Assembly: GCA_021732785.1 (NCBI GenBank)
Contig: JAKFUG010000022.1
Location: forward strand, 62,001-126,000
DNA from: Planctomycetaceae bacterium
GTDB taxonomy: Bacteria; Planctomycetota; Planctomycetia; Planctomycetales; Planctomycetaceae
Length of the DNA stretch: 64,000 bases
Direction of reading: 5' to 3'
The notes beneath the pieces are model-generated. The model worked only from the letters and a program-made list of their open reading frames with translations, made no database searches and was not told where the DNA came from. Shown one piece after another: positions 17,197-26,077 of the stretch. The position numbers and the translations under genes were made by a program. Positions within the stretch are counted from its first letter, which is position 1. Each line of letters begins with the position of its first letter.

Positions 17197-17208
17197 GCTT
17201 CCGGTGGA

Positions 17209-18612
17209 TTAAAAGAAGAACCGTTCGAGCAGCACAATCGCGACGGTGAAGTAGATCGCGGTGGCAAACATGTCGCTCAGCGAAGCAATCAGCGGGTTGC
17301 TCATCACCGCGGGGTCCATGCCGAGACGGTCAAACAGCATCGGCAAACACGATCCGGTGACCGCCCCCATCGTGACCACCACGGCGATGGTCATCCCCAC
17401 CACACTGGCTTCCAATGCGGAATGGCCGAACAGCGGCTGAACGGCGATGAAGATGAACAATCCGAGCACCGACCCGAGAATCATCCCGGTATACAGTTCC
17501 CGCCACATCGCCTGCTGCTGTTCTTTCTTCGTCAGCGTCGACAAGCCCATCGCGCGAATGATCAGCGTGGCCGATTGCGAACCTGTGTTGCCGCCGCTCG
17601 CGAGAACCAGCGGGTAGAAACATTCCATCCAGCCGTGACGATCGCCGACCGCTTCAAAGGCCCGGGCCACCGCCGCGGTGACCAGCGACATCACCGACAA
17701 TGCCAGCAACCACACGCCGCGCTTGTGAGCAATGGTGAGTAGCGGTGTCGAAAAATAACTGTTTTCGAGCGGCTCCATCGCGGACTGCCGGTAAGCGTCT
17801 TCTTCCGCCGATTCCTGCACGAGATCGAGCACATCGTCGTGCGTGATGATGCCGACGAGTCGATGTTGATCGTCTACAACCGGCAGCGCAAGCAAGTCGA
17901 AGCGTGCCAATTCGCGCGCGGCGTTTTCCGTCGGCTCATCGACACGGACGGACACGACATCGCGTCGCATCACGGCGTCCAGTGGTGTTGTGGGACGCGA
18001 CAGAATCAGTTGTCGCAAGGTGATGACACCGTGCAGATGCCGGTCTTCATCACAGATGAAAATGTAGTAAATGGTCTCGCGATCGGGGGCCTGCTGTCGC
18101 AAGCGTTCCAACCCTTCCCGAATCGTCAGATGCTCGGGCAAACGGGCATACTCGGTGGTCATGATCGAGCCGCATGTATCGTCGTCGTAAGACAACAACC
18201 GGCGGATGTCTTCCCGTTCGGCTTGCGCCACCAGCGGGAGCAGTTGCTCAACCTGCTCTTCGTCCATGTGCTCCAGCAAGTCGACGCGATCGTCCGACGA
18301 CATGACTTCGATCAACTGCGACAGGTGCTTGCGATCGACCGCCTGCACCAGCTCCAACTGCTGATGCGGCTCGATGAACTCGAAGATCTCGGCTTGCCGG
18401 GAGATCTCGCAGGCATGGATCACTGCCCAGGCTTCTTCAGGGGGCATGCCGTCAAGAATTTCCGCGACCACCACCGGATAGAGCGCCTCGCAGAACTCGC
18501 GCAGTCCGGCTTGATCCCCTTCGGCGAGCATCAGCCGCACGTCGGGTTGAATCAGGTCGTGATAGATGCCGACTTGGGGCATAACCGGACGACTCTTGGG
18601 CGGGGCATTCAC
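17209..18612 (-). CDS. mgtE: Magnesium transporter MgtE
   Basis: The protein has 467 residues. The cytoplasmic N domain (about 25-140) has the helical MgtE_N pattern (EEAWAVIHACEISRQAEIFEFI... HMDEEQVEQLLPLVAQAEREDIRRLLSYDDDTCGSIMTTEY). Two CBS domains follow (about 140-265; TTPLDAVMRRDVVSVRVDEPTENAARE). Then about five TM helices carry the pore signature VLASGGNTGSQSATLIIRAMGL and GMTIAVVVTMGAVTGSCLPMLFDRLGMDPAVMSNPLIASLSD. The protein is a homodimeric Mg2+ channel gated by cytosolic Mg2+ through the N and CBS domains. It appears to be a single gene. Confidence 0.94.
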   Translation of the reverse strand: MNAPPKSRPVMPQVGIYHDLIQPDVRLMLAEGDQAGLREFCEALYPVVVAEILDGMPPEEAWAVIHACEISRQAEIFEFIEPHQQLELVQAVDRKHLSQLIEVMSSDDRVDLLEHMDEEQVEQLLPLVAQAEREDIRRLLSYDDDTCGSIMTTEYARLPEHLTIREGLERLRQQAPDRETIYYIFICDEDRHLHGVITLRQLILSRPTTPLDAVMRRDVVSVRVDEPTENAARELARFDLLALPVVDDQHRLVGIITHDDVLDLVQESAEEDAYRQSAMEPLENSYFSTPLLTIAHKRGVWLLALSVMSLVTAAVARAFEAVGDRHGWMECFYPLVLASGGNTGSQSATLIIRAMGLSTLTKKEQQQAMWRELYTGMILGSVLGLFIFIAVQPLFGHSALEASVVGMTIAVVVTMGAVTGSCLPMLFDRLGMDPAVMSNPLIASLSDMFATAIYFTVAIVLLERFFF

Positions 18613-18702
18613 TCAATGGGGCAGACGGTGGGCAATCCGCAGTCTTTACAGTATCGGCTTGTGTCCGCGCGTTGAATAGGGGCGGGCGGGCGACAAAAAC
18701 AA

Positions 18703-18734
18703 AATCACCCTGTTGAATCGTTTCAACAGGGTGA
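18703..18734 (-). terminator. Terminator of the rplM-rpsI operon
   Basis: ATCACCCTGTTGAA (18703-18716) pairs with TTCAACAGGGTGAT (18721-18734) around a 4-base loop. Read on the minus strand it is followed by TTTTGTTTTTG. Confidence 0.92.
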
Positions 18735-18769
18735 TCGAACATCCCGGAGATGGATCAAATCGCAGTGAA

Positions 18770-19297
18770 TCAGCGTTTCGAGAACTGGAAGCTGCGGCGG
18801 GCTTTCTTCAGACCGTATTTCTTGCGTTCGACCATGCGGCTGTCGCGGGTGAGGTAACCGTGCTCGCCCAGCATCCGGTGCAGTGAGGGGTTGAGGGCTT
18901 CGAGAGCACGAGCCAGACCGAGCAGAATCGCTCCGGCTTGACCCGTTGTGCCACCCCCTTCAACGGTCACGTGGACATCCACCGCCCCGTGCTTTTCCGC
19001 GGCTCGCAGCGGTTGTTCGATGATCATCCGGTCGCGCTCGACGCAGAAATATTCGCTGTGCGGACGGCCGTTGATCTGGAACTTGCCGTTGCCTGCCATC
19101 ACCCGCACGCGAGCCACAGACGTCTTCCGACGGCCGGTGCCCCAGGCGGTGCCGAAGCGATCGAGTTTCCCGCGGATCACCACGGCGGCCGGTTCCACCA
19201 CCGGTGCGGCGGTTTCGGTCTCGCCGGGGCCGGAAAAAACCAGTGCCGGGGATTCGGCTGCGGGATTCGGGTCAGCGTTCAGATCTAAATCGCTCAT
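18770..19297 (-). CDS. rpsI: 30S ribosomal protein S9 with N-terminal extension
   Basis: The core, from about residue 47 (FGTAWGTGRRKTSVARVRVMAGNGKFQING), is a normal S9. It contains EGGGTTGQAGAILLGLARALEALNP and the conserved C-terminal tail ...LTRDSRMVERKKYGLKKARRSFQFSKR, which reaches the P-site tRNA. The protein has 175 residues, about 45 more than E. coli S9; the extra N-terminus is rich in Ala, Pro and Glu and is probably disordered. It lies downstream of rplM in the conserved L13-S9 order, with an 86-base gap. Confidence 0.95.
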   Translation of the reverse strand: MSDLDLNADPNPAAESPALVFSGPGETETAAPVVEPAAVVIRGKLDRFGTAWGTGRRKTSVARVRVMAGNGKFQINGRPHSEYFCVERDRMIIEQPLRAAEKHGAVDVHVTVEGGGTTGQAGAILLGLARALEALNPSLHRMLGEHGYLTRDSRMVERKKYGLKKARRSFQFSKR

Positions 19298-19383
19298 CGC
19301 ACGTTCTCGTCAGTCGCCAGGAGAATTCAAACGGTCACAGAATGCGTCCGCGTCACGTCGCGGTCGTCGATTCAGGACACAAC

Positions 19384-19887
19384 TTATTTCGGTTGCAGAT
19401 GTTCCGGCCAAGGCTGCGGCTGCTGGGCCTGATGCGGGTGGGCATCGCCGACAAACAGTTTCAGTCGGTCAAGCATGTGCCGGGCCAGCGCGTTCTTGGG
19501 CAGCATTCGCTTGACGGCCAACCGCAGAATTTCGGTGGGCTTGCGATCCCACAGGTTGATGGCGGTGATTTGCTTCTGACCGCTGTTGAAACCGGTGTAC
19601 CACTCGTATTCTTTGGTGTTCATCTTCGTGCTGTGGTACTTATGGCGCGGATGCACCATATCGCTGCCGATGAAACGCACTTTGTCGGCATTCACGACGA
19701 TCACGAAATCGCCGCCATTGACGTGCGGGGTGTAATCGGGCCGGTGCTTGCCCATCAGCACGGTGGCGATCTGCGTTGCCAGACGGCCGACCGTGAGGCC
19801 GTCACCATCGACAATGAACCAGCCCGGCTTCCGCGCGCCCTCGAAGTCTGCGGCCTTCAAAAACGTTGTTTTCTGTCCGACAGTCAC
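19384..19887 (-). CDS. rplM: 50S ribosomal protein L13
   Basis: The protein has 167 residues. It shows the L13 landmarks WFIVDGDGLTVGRLATQIATVLMGKHRPDYTPHVNGGDFVIVVNADKVRFIG, then KYHSTKMNTKEYEWYTG and AVKRMLPKNALARHMLDRLKLFVGDAHPH. The C-terminal Gln/Pro/His-rich tail (QAQQPQPWPEHLQPK) adds roughly 20 residues to the usual 142-150. It is the first gene of the rplM-rpsI unit; the leader is in the 268-base gap after flgL. Confidence 0.95.
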   Translation of the reverse strand: MTVGQKTTFLKAADFEGARKPGWFIVDGDGLTVGRLATQIATVLMGKHRPDYTPHVNGGDFVIVVNADKVRFIGSDMVHPRHKYHSTKMNTKEYEWYTGFNSGQKQITAINLWDRKPTEILRLAVKRMLPKNALARHMLDRLKLFVGDAHPHQAQQPQPWPEHLQPK

Positions 19888-20155
19888 GAACGCACCTCAC
19901 TCACAAACTGCGAATCCGCTTCCGGGTCGTCGCGACCTGCGGCTCAAAGATTTCAAGAATCGTTGCCCGTCCTCATGACGTCAATCGCCATCAGCGGGAA
20001 CCGGGTAGAATAACGATCCCACGCAACGGGTTCAACCGCAGGCGGCAACTTCCAATTCCGGCACCCATACGGGGATCTTCCGCTTCCAAAAATAAGGTGC
20101 GGTTCATAAGACTCGTTGGCGCAGCAAAGAACAACAGCAAAAGCAGATACGGCGA
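19888..20155. other. Intergenic region between flgL end and rplM start
   Basis: These 268 bases should contain the rplM promoter (minus strand) and the end of the flagellar operon. I see no gene and no strong terminator stem. Confidence 0.4.
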
Positions 20156-22081
20156 TTACAGATAATTCAGAATGCTGAGTTTGAGGGCCTCGGACGAGAC
20201 CTGCATTGCCCCTTGGAGCGACTGCTGCCGCTGAAGAAATTCCGTCACCGTCGTCGCAAAGTCCGTGTCGAACAGCTCGGAAATCGTTTGTTTGAGACTG
20301 ATCTGGGCGTCTTGCAGGTGGTTATCCACGTCCGTCAGCAGCTTCTGTCGCGTTCCGACATCCGCCCGCACGACGGCGACGCGCTTGGTTTCGGCATCGA
20401 GTTGTCCGGAAAGGCGATTCAGGGTGGATTGATCGTTCGTGGCCAATGCCCGCTGCAAAGTCACCAGCAAGGTCAACACCCCGGTGGGCTGCTGCGGGTT
20501 TACATCTTTTCCCGCGAGAACTCCCGTCGTGCCGGTGTTCTCGGAGCCGTTGAGGCCTAGCGCCGTGCTGAGGGCGTTTTCGCCGACGGTCAGCGGCCCC
20601 GTCCCGGAATCATCGGTGAGCGAGATCCCATTCCCGGTCGTGTTCAGACTGGCCACGAAATGACCGGGATCAACGGCGTTCAGCTTATCGAGCACATTTT
20701 GAATCGTGTTCGCACCGGCGAGACTCACTTCGATGGCAGAACCATCCCGGCGGGTCACATTCAGTTTCGTCGCCGACAGATCGGGAACACCACCTCCGAG
20801 GTTCAGCCCGGTGAGCGCCGTCGTTGCCGTGAAAGTCCGTAACCCCAGTGCCGCGGCATTCGTGCCCCCGTTTTCACCGATCGAAAACGTGGCTCCGTTC
20901 AGGCGACTGGCGACCCGTAATCCGGAACCGTCGGCGGAGATCTCCGCGTAAACATCGGGATCGGCGGCGCGAATACGGTTCAAAACGTCCTGGACGGTGG
21001 CGGCTCCGTTCAGGTCGACGGTATGCACCTTCCCGGCGTGTTCGATTCGCAGCCCGGTTCCGGCCGTCGCACCAATGCCGGCACCGCCGTTCAGATCACC
21101 GACGGCGGTAAACAGGGTGATCGCCGGATTGAGATCGCTCCCCTGCAGTACGGCTGAGGGCGCAGTGCGAAGGCCCAATTCGGCGGCCGTTCGTCCCTGA
21201 TCGACGTCCTGCACGCCCACCGTTCCCGCGGACGGTGTGAGCCGCAAGCTGTTTTTCGTCGTCGGATCAATGTCGACGGTCAACGTGATGGATTCCGCGG
21301 CGAAGGCGGCTTCCAGTTTCGATTTGACGTCCTGAATCGTTTGCGCGCCGGTGAGATCGACGGTCTTCTGAACCGTCGCGGTCGGGGAATTATCAAGTGT
21401 GACGCGAACCGATTGCGGCAGCGATCCGGTCCCGCCATTCAGTTGATCGAACCGTGTCGACAACGAAAGGGCCGGGTTGAGATCGAGCGTGGGTGACTGG
21501 CTCAAAGCGCGGAGATCGTGCCCGCCATCCACCGATCCATCGACGCGGAATCCGAAGTCGGCGAAGGTGTCAATCGACCGCTCATCGCCCTGGTAGCGGA
21601 TCGTACCGTCGCCCTGAACGGTGAACGGAATCTGATCCGTCTGAGTACCGGCGAAAATGTATCGGCCATTGTAAGACGTATTGAGCGACAGCAGAGCCGA
21701 CTGAATCAACGATGAGGCTTCTTGAGCCAGGCCGCTCCGCTCGGCGGCCGAAGTCTGATCGCCCACACCGGCCTGCAACAACCCGCGGGCGGTGTTGAGC
21801 GTATCCCCCAGCGAGGCCAATGCCTGATCGGTAGCTCCCAACGCTCCTTGCGCGGTGCCGATGTTGTTCTGAAACGCGCTGCGGCGTTCATCCAGCTTCT
21901 GCAGGGCCAGTGTCTGCGTGGCGGCGGTCGGAGATTCCGACGGCAGAACAAACCGCTTGCCGGAACTCAACTGGTCCTGCAGCCGTTGAATTTCCAATTG
22001 GCCACTCTGAATGGACTTCGCCAGCCGCGATGTCGCAAGCGACAGCGGAACACGTCCAGGCAGCAGTGAGGGAATGGACAT
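20156..22081 (-). CDS. flgL: Flagellar hook-filament junction protein FlgL, enlarged by three internal repeats
   Basis: The N-terminal helix (SRLAKSIQSGQLEIQRLQDQLSSGKRFVLPSESPTAA) and the C-terminal helix (QISLKQTISELFDTDFATTVTEFLQRQQSLQGAMQVSSEALKLSILNYL) are the D0/D1 segments of FlgL. The protein has 641 residues, about twice the E. coli FlgL. The extra part (about 215-540) is three diverged repeats: VDLTGAQTIQDVKSKLEAA, then VDLNGAATVQDVLNRIRAA, then VSLAGANTIQNVLDKLNAV, each followed by a GLRL/GLRV/GISL strand and ending ...ALGL. These resemble flagellin IN-type modules and should be surface exposed. It is the last gene of the flagellar operon, secreted by the flagellar export apparatus. 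Confidence 0.9.
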   Translation of the reverse strand: MSIPSLLPGRVPLSLATSRLAKSIQSGQLEIQRLQDQLSSGKRFVLPSESPTAATQTLALQKLDERRSAFQNNIGTAQGALGATDQALASLGDTLNTARGLLQAGVGDQTSAAERSGLAQEASSLIQSALLSLNTSYNGRYIFAGTQTDQIPFTVQGDGTIRYQGDERSIDTFADFGFRVDGSVDGGHDLRALSQSPTLDLNPALSLSTRFDQLNGGTGSLPQSVRVTLDNSPTATVQKTVDLTGAQTIQDVKSKLEAAFAAESITLTVDIDPTTKNSLRLTPSAGTVGVQDVDQGRTAAELGLRTAPSAVLQGSDLNPAITLFTAVGDLNGGAGIGATAGTGLRIEHAGKVHTVDLNGAATVQDVLNRIRAADPDVYAEISADGSGLRVASRLNGATFSIGENGGTNAAALGLRTFTATTALTGLNLGGGVPDLSATKLNVTRRDGSAIEVSLAGANTIQNVLDKLNAVDPGHFVASLNTTGNGISLTDDSGTGPLTVGENALSTALGLNGSENTGTTGVLAGKDVNPQQPTGVLTLLVTLQRALATNDQSTLNRLSGQLDAETKRVAVVRADVGTRQKLLTDVDNHLQDAQISLKQTISELFDTDFATTVTEFLQRQQSLQGAMQVSSEALKLSILNYL

Positions 22082-22125
22082 AAGGCAATGCTCTTCAGCG
22101 AACTCGGAAGCCGTTCATTCCGTGT

Positions 22126-23823
22126 TCAGATTTCGAGTAACGTATTCAGTAATTGATCGATGGTGGAAACGATTCTTGCGGCGGCCTGGTAATTGCGTTG
22201 CAGTCCCATAATGCGGATGGCTTCGTCGTCGAGACTGACCCCGGATGTCTGTTCTCGCTGCGTTTTCAGCGAATCCCGGAAGTTCTCAAAGCCGGTGCTC
22301 AAAGATTTTTCCGCCGCGCCGGACTGTGCCGTCGTGCCAATGAGTTGGGTATAAAACTTGTCGATGCTGATCCCTCCCAAGGCGGCGACGGGCTGGTCGA
22401 TGAATTGCGCGAGATCGAGCAGGTTGGAGTTATCGGCCGGCCCGCCGCCGCGTCCGCTTGCCAGCAGACGCTGATCCTGCACGATGCGGCTGTTGACGCC
22501 GAGATCGCCCGAGTTGCTGCCGGTGAAGAACGTATTGATGCCGAGTCCGGCTAGCACTCCGCTGTTGTCGTTGCCGAAACGGATTTCCGATCCCGCAGCG
22601 GTGGTGATGCGCAGTTTGCCTTCCGTGGTGATGGAGGCATTCACGCCGTTGATGGCGTCCAGCGAGGCCCGCAGGTCTTCCAGCGAGGTGTCGCTGCCCA
22701 CGCCATCCAGATCGATGGGGACATTCGTGACTTCGACTTGCCCGGTCTGCACGTTGCGGACTTTGACTTCGAAGTGGCCGTTGGTCGGCGGAAAGGCGAG
22801 TCCGGCTTTGTTGAGCGCGGCCGTCGTATCGTTGACGTTGTTCGTACTTGTGACATCGGTAAACCCGACCAGGCCTTCGCCGCTGGCATGGACTTTGTTG
22901 AACTCGTTGACCACGCTGCCGACGAAACGATCGAGTTGACCGACAAAGCCCTGCAAGACAGTATCGCGGCCTTGAATCAACCCGCCGAGTTCCCCCCCCG
23001 CGGATGAAAGAGACCCCCCCGTATTCGACAGCCGAACGTTGACCTCCGTGACGCCATTGGTCCCGGGGGCTAACACCGTCTGCAGCTTTTGCGCGTGCCC
23101 CGCGAGCAGCAGGTATTCCGAACCCGAAAAGACATCCACCGATCCCGACGGATACTCCTGCACGCGAATCGGGACGATTTCCGACAGTCGATTCAGTGCA
23201 TTCAGGCGCTGGACGCGCAGTCCGCCGGCGTCGTTTCGGTTCAGCCCGTTGGCTTCCAGTTGCGTGATCTGTCCGTTGAGTTTATCGACGGTCGCCAATA
23301 ACGAATTCGCTTCGCCCACCACGCCCGAGATATTATCGGAATAGCTGTCGCTGACGTTGTCCAGGCGTCCGCGCAGCTTTTGGATGTCGGTGACGAATTG
23401 CTGGCCTTGCTGAATGAATGCCGACCGGAGAGCTGGGTCATCGGGCTGACTGGAAGTGGCGTTCAGGGCCGACACGAAGTTGTTCAGGCTGGTGGAAAGG
23501 TCCTGATCGCCGAGTTCCTGCAAGGCCGTTTGGAGTTGATCGAACGCACTGCTGCGAATGTTGGCCGAAGAAAAATCGCTGTTCGCACTGTAGATCCGCG
23601 ATTCCAGATACGTGTCAATCCGCTGGCGGACGCCGACGGCGTTAACGCCGGTTCCGATGAGCACGCCGCCGGTGGAATACGGAGCCGCGGTGGCGACGTG
23701 CAGTTCGTCGCGGACGTACCCCGGCGTCGCTGCATTGGCAATGTTCTGCCCGGCAACCTGAATGCCGAGCGAAAACACTTCCAACGATCGAGAGGCGATT
23801 GCAAGGGCACCATTCAGCGACAT
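22126..23823 (-). CDS. flgK: Flagellar hook-associated protein 1
   Basis: The protein has 565 residues. The N-terminal start MSLNGALAIASRSLEVFSLGIQVAGQNIANAATPGYVRDELHV is the FlgK form of the axial-protein helix. SGVSLDDEAIRIMGLQRNYQAAARIVSTIDQLLNTLLEI at the C-terminus is the other half of the coiled coil. The middle has LDRFVGSVVNEFNKVHASGEGLVGF. It forms the first junction ring between hook and filament. It lies 44 bases upstream of flgL and 49 bases after flgN, the position expected with its chaperone. Confidence 0.93.
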   Translation of the reverse strand: MSLNGALAIASRSLEVFSLGIQVAGQNIANAATPGYVRDELHVATAAPYSTGGVLIGTGVNAVGVRQRIDTYLESRIYSANSDFSSANIRSSAFDQLQTALQELGDQDLSTSLNNFVSALNATSSQPDDPALRSAFIQQGQQFVTDIQKLRGRLDNVSDSYSDNISGVVGEANSLLATVDKLNGQITQLEANGLNRNDAGGLRVQRLNALNRLSEIVPIRVQEYPSGSVDVFSGSEYLLLAGHAQKLQTVLAPGTNGVTEVNVRLSNTGGSLSSAGGELGGLIQGRDTVLQGFVGQLDRFVGSVVNEFNKVHASGEGLVGFTDVTSTNNVNDTTAALNKAGLAFPPTNGHFEVKVRNVQTGQVEVTNVPIDLDGVGSDTSLEDLRASLDAINGVNASITTEGKLRITTAAGSEIRFGNDNSGVLAGLGINTFFTGSNSGDLGVNSRIVQDQRLLASGRGGGPADNSNLLDLAQFIDQPVAALGGISIDKFYTQLIGTTAQSGAAEKSLSTGFENFRDSLKTQREQTSGVSLDDEAIRIMGLQRNYQAAARIVSTIDQLLNTLLEI

Positions 23824-23872
23824 GGACGACGGATTTCTTCTGGAGGACGAACTTCACTACGATCGCGAAACG

Positions 23873-24367
23873 TTACGCCGCAGCGTCGAGCATCACGCCG
23901 CCGTGGGATGACTGCGGCGCGAGCGGCTGGTCGGTATAAACGGGGGATGTCCGCCCGCCGTGGGCAATCATCTCCAGCACTTCCGCGTAATACGCGCTCG
24001 ATCGCTGCGTGACGACCCATTCAATCCACGCTTCGCGCTGCACTTCGACAAAGCGTCTCTGCAACAGCAGCAACCGACCGCGCAGCGCTTCCGTCGCCGG
24101 GGTCACCTCGTGGGCCAGAATCTCGACGAGGGTCGCGCCGTCTTCACCCGCCTGCCGGGCATCGGCGATGAGCCGTTGTCGCCACACGCCGAGCACCTGC
24201 AGCCGCTGGGCCGACTGCCGCCCGGCTTCGTTGAAGCGTTCCAGTTCCAGGACGGTCGCGCCGTGCAATGCCTGCCGACGTTGACGCAGGACCGTCAGCA
24301 AGGCCTGCTGCGATTGATCGAGCACCTGCGTAAACCGGGTCAGTTCATCCAGCCATGCCGAGGTCAT
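23873..24367 (-). CDS. flgN: FlgN-like export chaperone for hook-associated proteins
   Basis: A 164-residue, nearly all-helical protein (MTSAWLDELTRFTQVLDQSQQALLTVLRQRRQALHGATVLELERFNEAGRQSAQRLQVL...), of the low-complexity type seen in FlgN, which binds FlgK and FlgL before secretion. Similarity is by helical pattern and by its place between flgJ and flgK rather than by strict motifs. The ATG at 24367 has GGGAG 7 bases upstream and is preferred to a TTG at 24400. The C-terminal 40 residues lose helical character (TSPVYTDQPLAPQSS). Confidence 0.72.
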   Translation of the reverse strand: MTSAWLDELTRFTQVLDQSQQALLTVLRQRRQALHGATVLELERFNEAGRQSAQRLQVLGVWRQRLIADARQAGEDGATLVEILAHEVTPATEALRGRLLLLQRRFVEVQREAWIEWVVTQRSSAYYAEVLEMIAHGGRTSPVYTDQPLAPQSSHGGVMLDAAA

Positions 24368-24440
24368 CGTGCCGCTCCCGCTTTGGGACGTCGGCGGCAA
24401 GGCGGGAAATGTCGCGCCTGCGGGGCTTTCGTCTTACTCC

Positions 24441-24896
24441 TTATTTTCGGAGTAAAGCGGACAGACCTGCGGTGCCGGTTGTGATTCCTGCGCCTTGCGA
24501 CGCGGGTTGTGTCTGTCGTGACGATTCCATGAGATTGGCGAGTGAGTCAGACCGTGCCTGCTCAAGCGATACCGCAGACAGGGGCGACTTTACCGATTGC
24601 GCGGACTCTGCCGGCAAATCGAGCTGGCGACGGAACTGGGCGTAGAGATCCCCAATGAAGGCCCCGCCGTTGTCTTCCGCGAGTTGTTCGACGAATGTCT
24701 GATCGAGTTGCGACTGAAAAATCTCTTCCGCCTGCCCGCCATGAATGTAAGCCGGTTTGCCAACCGTCGACCGCATCGCCTTCATCATCTGGCCGAACAA
24801 CATCCCTGCCACGGCTTTTTGAAACGTTGGCTTCAGCTCGGACGACGGCTTGGTACTGGCCGCGGATGACGACAAACTGGCGAGGGCGGCTGTCAT
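24441..24896 (-). CDS. flgJ: Rod-binding protein FlgJ, rod-cap domain only
   Basis: The protein has 151 residues. The segment FQKAVAGMLFGQMMKAMRSTVGKPAYIHGGQAEEIFQSQLDQTFVEQLAEDNGGAFIGDLYAQF matches the N-terminal rod-binding domain of FlgJ. The C-terminal muramidase domain of enteric FlgJ is absent, as in many other phyla, so a separate peptidoglycan hydrolase must open the wall for the rod. It lies directly downstream of flgI. Confidence 0.82.
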   Translation of the reverse strand: MTAALASLSSSAASTKPSSELKPTFQKAVAGMLFGQMMKAMRSTVGKPAYIHGGQAEEIFQSQLDQTFVEQLAEDNGGAFIGDLYAQFRRQLDLPAESAQSVKSPLSAVSLEQARSDSLANLMESSRQTQPASQGAGITTGTAGLSALLRK

Positions 24897-24951
24897 GGCA
24901 GTCTGCTACTCTTCGTAGGGTGTGTCGAGTCTTCGAGACGCACCACGCTGT

Positions 24952-26034
24952 TTAGCGTTCGATCAATTCCGCATGGAGCTTGCCGCTGGTGTGCAATTCG
25001 CGAATGATGGAAATGATGTCCGACGCCGGGACGCGCAACTGGTTCAAAGCGTCGACGAGTTGCTTCAACTGTTGCGGCGACTGACGGCTTTGCCCGCCGT
25101 CCACCAATCCGACAAACGCGCCGGGAGGGGCTCCGAGAGCATCCGGGCCGACTTCGACGCTGAAGTTGGTATGCGCGATGACGACCGGGCTGATTTCCAC
25201 CTCGCCGGTGACAATGACGGTGCCCGTTCGCGGGTTGAGAATCACGCGGGCTTGTGTCGTGGGAACGTCGATGCCGATGTCGAGCACCTGGGCGATGAAG
25301 TCGATGGCCGATTCGCGATACTGCGGGGGAACGGTCACTTCGACCACGTTCGGTCCCACGGGCCGCGCGATCTGCTTGCCGCCCGATTCGAATGTGAATT
25401 CGCCGTTGACCACGCGGGCCACTTCCGACGAGGTCCAGAAGCTGGCGTGGTTGGGATCAATCAACAGCGTGACCAGCGAGCCTTGTTGTTGCGACAGGAA
25501 CAACGCCTGCACTTCCTGGTGCATGTCGACGCCGTTCGACACGATGGCGGTCGTCGGACGTTGCAAATCCTCGATATTCAGCGGCCCGGCAGCCACCGCG
25601 ATCATCAATTCGTCATTCAAAGCGGACGCGGTGAGCGGCGTCGACAGGAGTGTCCCGCCGCGCAGACTTTTCGCCCCCATTACCGTGCTGACCCGCGCGT
25701 TAATCTTCTGCCCGCGACGCAGGCCGGTTCGAGGAATGGTGGCCTCGACCATCACGATCGCCACGCTGTCAGCGTTCTTCAGATCGGTGTCCAGCGCCGG
25801 GAGATTCATGCGGTTGAGTGCGGCACGCAAAGCGCGGATGGTGGGAACGTTTTTTCCGTCACCGGTGCCGGGAGCGAGGCCCGTGACCAGTCCCAGACCG
25901 TTCAGCCGGACTTCCTGCTGACCTTGGATCGTACAGATATTTTCCAGCCGCGGACGTGCGTCGGCAACCAACGGCAGCAGCCCCGCGAGCAGCGCCAGAG
26001 CCCAGGCAAACCGAACGGGTCGTTGACGAATCAT
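24952..26034 (-). CDS. flgI: Flagellar P-ring protein
   Basis: The protein has 360 residues with a signal peptide (about 1-26, ...LLAGLLPLVADA-RPRLENICTIQG). It shows the FlgI landmarks GLVTGLAPGTGDG, TIRALRAALNRM, ARVSTVMGAKSLRGGTLLSTPL, ARVILNPRTGTVIVTGEVEISPVVIAH and, near the end, LKQLVDALNQLRVPASDIISIIRELHTSGKLHAELIER. It forms the periplasmic ring around the rod, which implies a peptidoglycan layer or an equivalent. It lies 43 bases downstream of flgH. Confidence 0.94.
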   Translation of the reverse strand: MIRQRPVRFAWALALLAGLLPLVADARPRLENICTIQGQQEVRLNGLGLVTGLAPGTGDGKNVPTIRALRAALNRMNLPALDTDLKNADSVAIVMVEATIPRTGLRRGQKINARVSTVMGAKSLRGGTLLSTPLTASALNDELMIAVAAGPLNIEDLQRPTTAIVSNGVDMHQEVQALFLSQQQGSLVTLLIDPNHASFWTSSEVARVVNGEFTFESGGKQIARPVGPNVVEVTVPPQYRESAIDFIAQVLDIGIDVPTTQARVILNPRTGTVIVTGEVEISPVVIAHTNFSVEVGPDALGAPPGAFVGLVDGGQSRQSPQQLKQLVDALNQLRVPASDIISIIRELHTSGKLHAELIER

Positions 26035-26077
26035 GCTGAGGAACTCCCGTCACAGGACGGTAAAAAGAGAACGTGAA

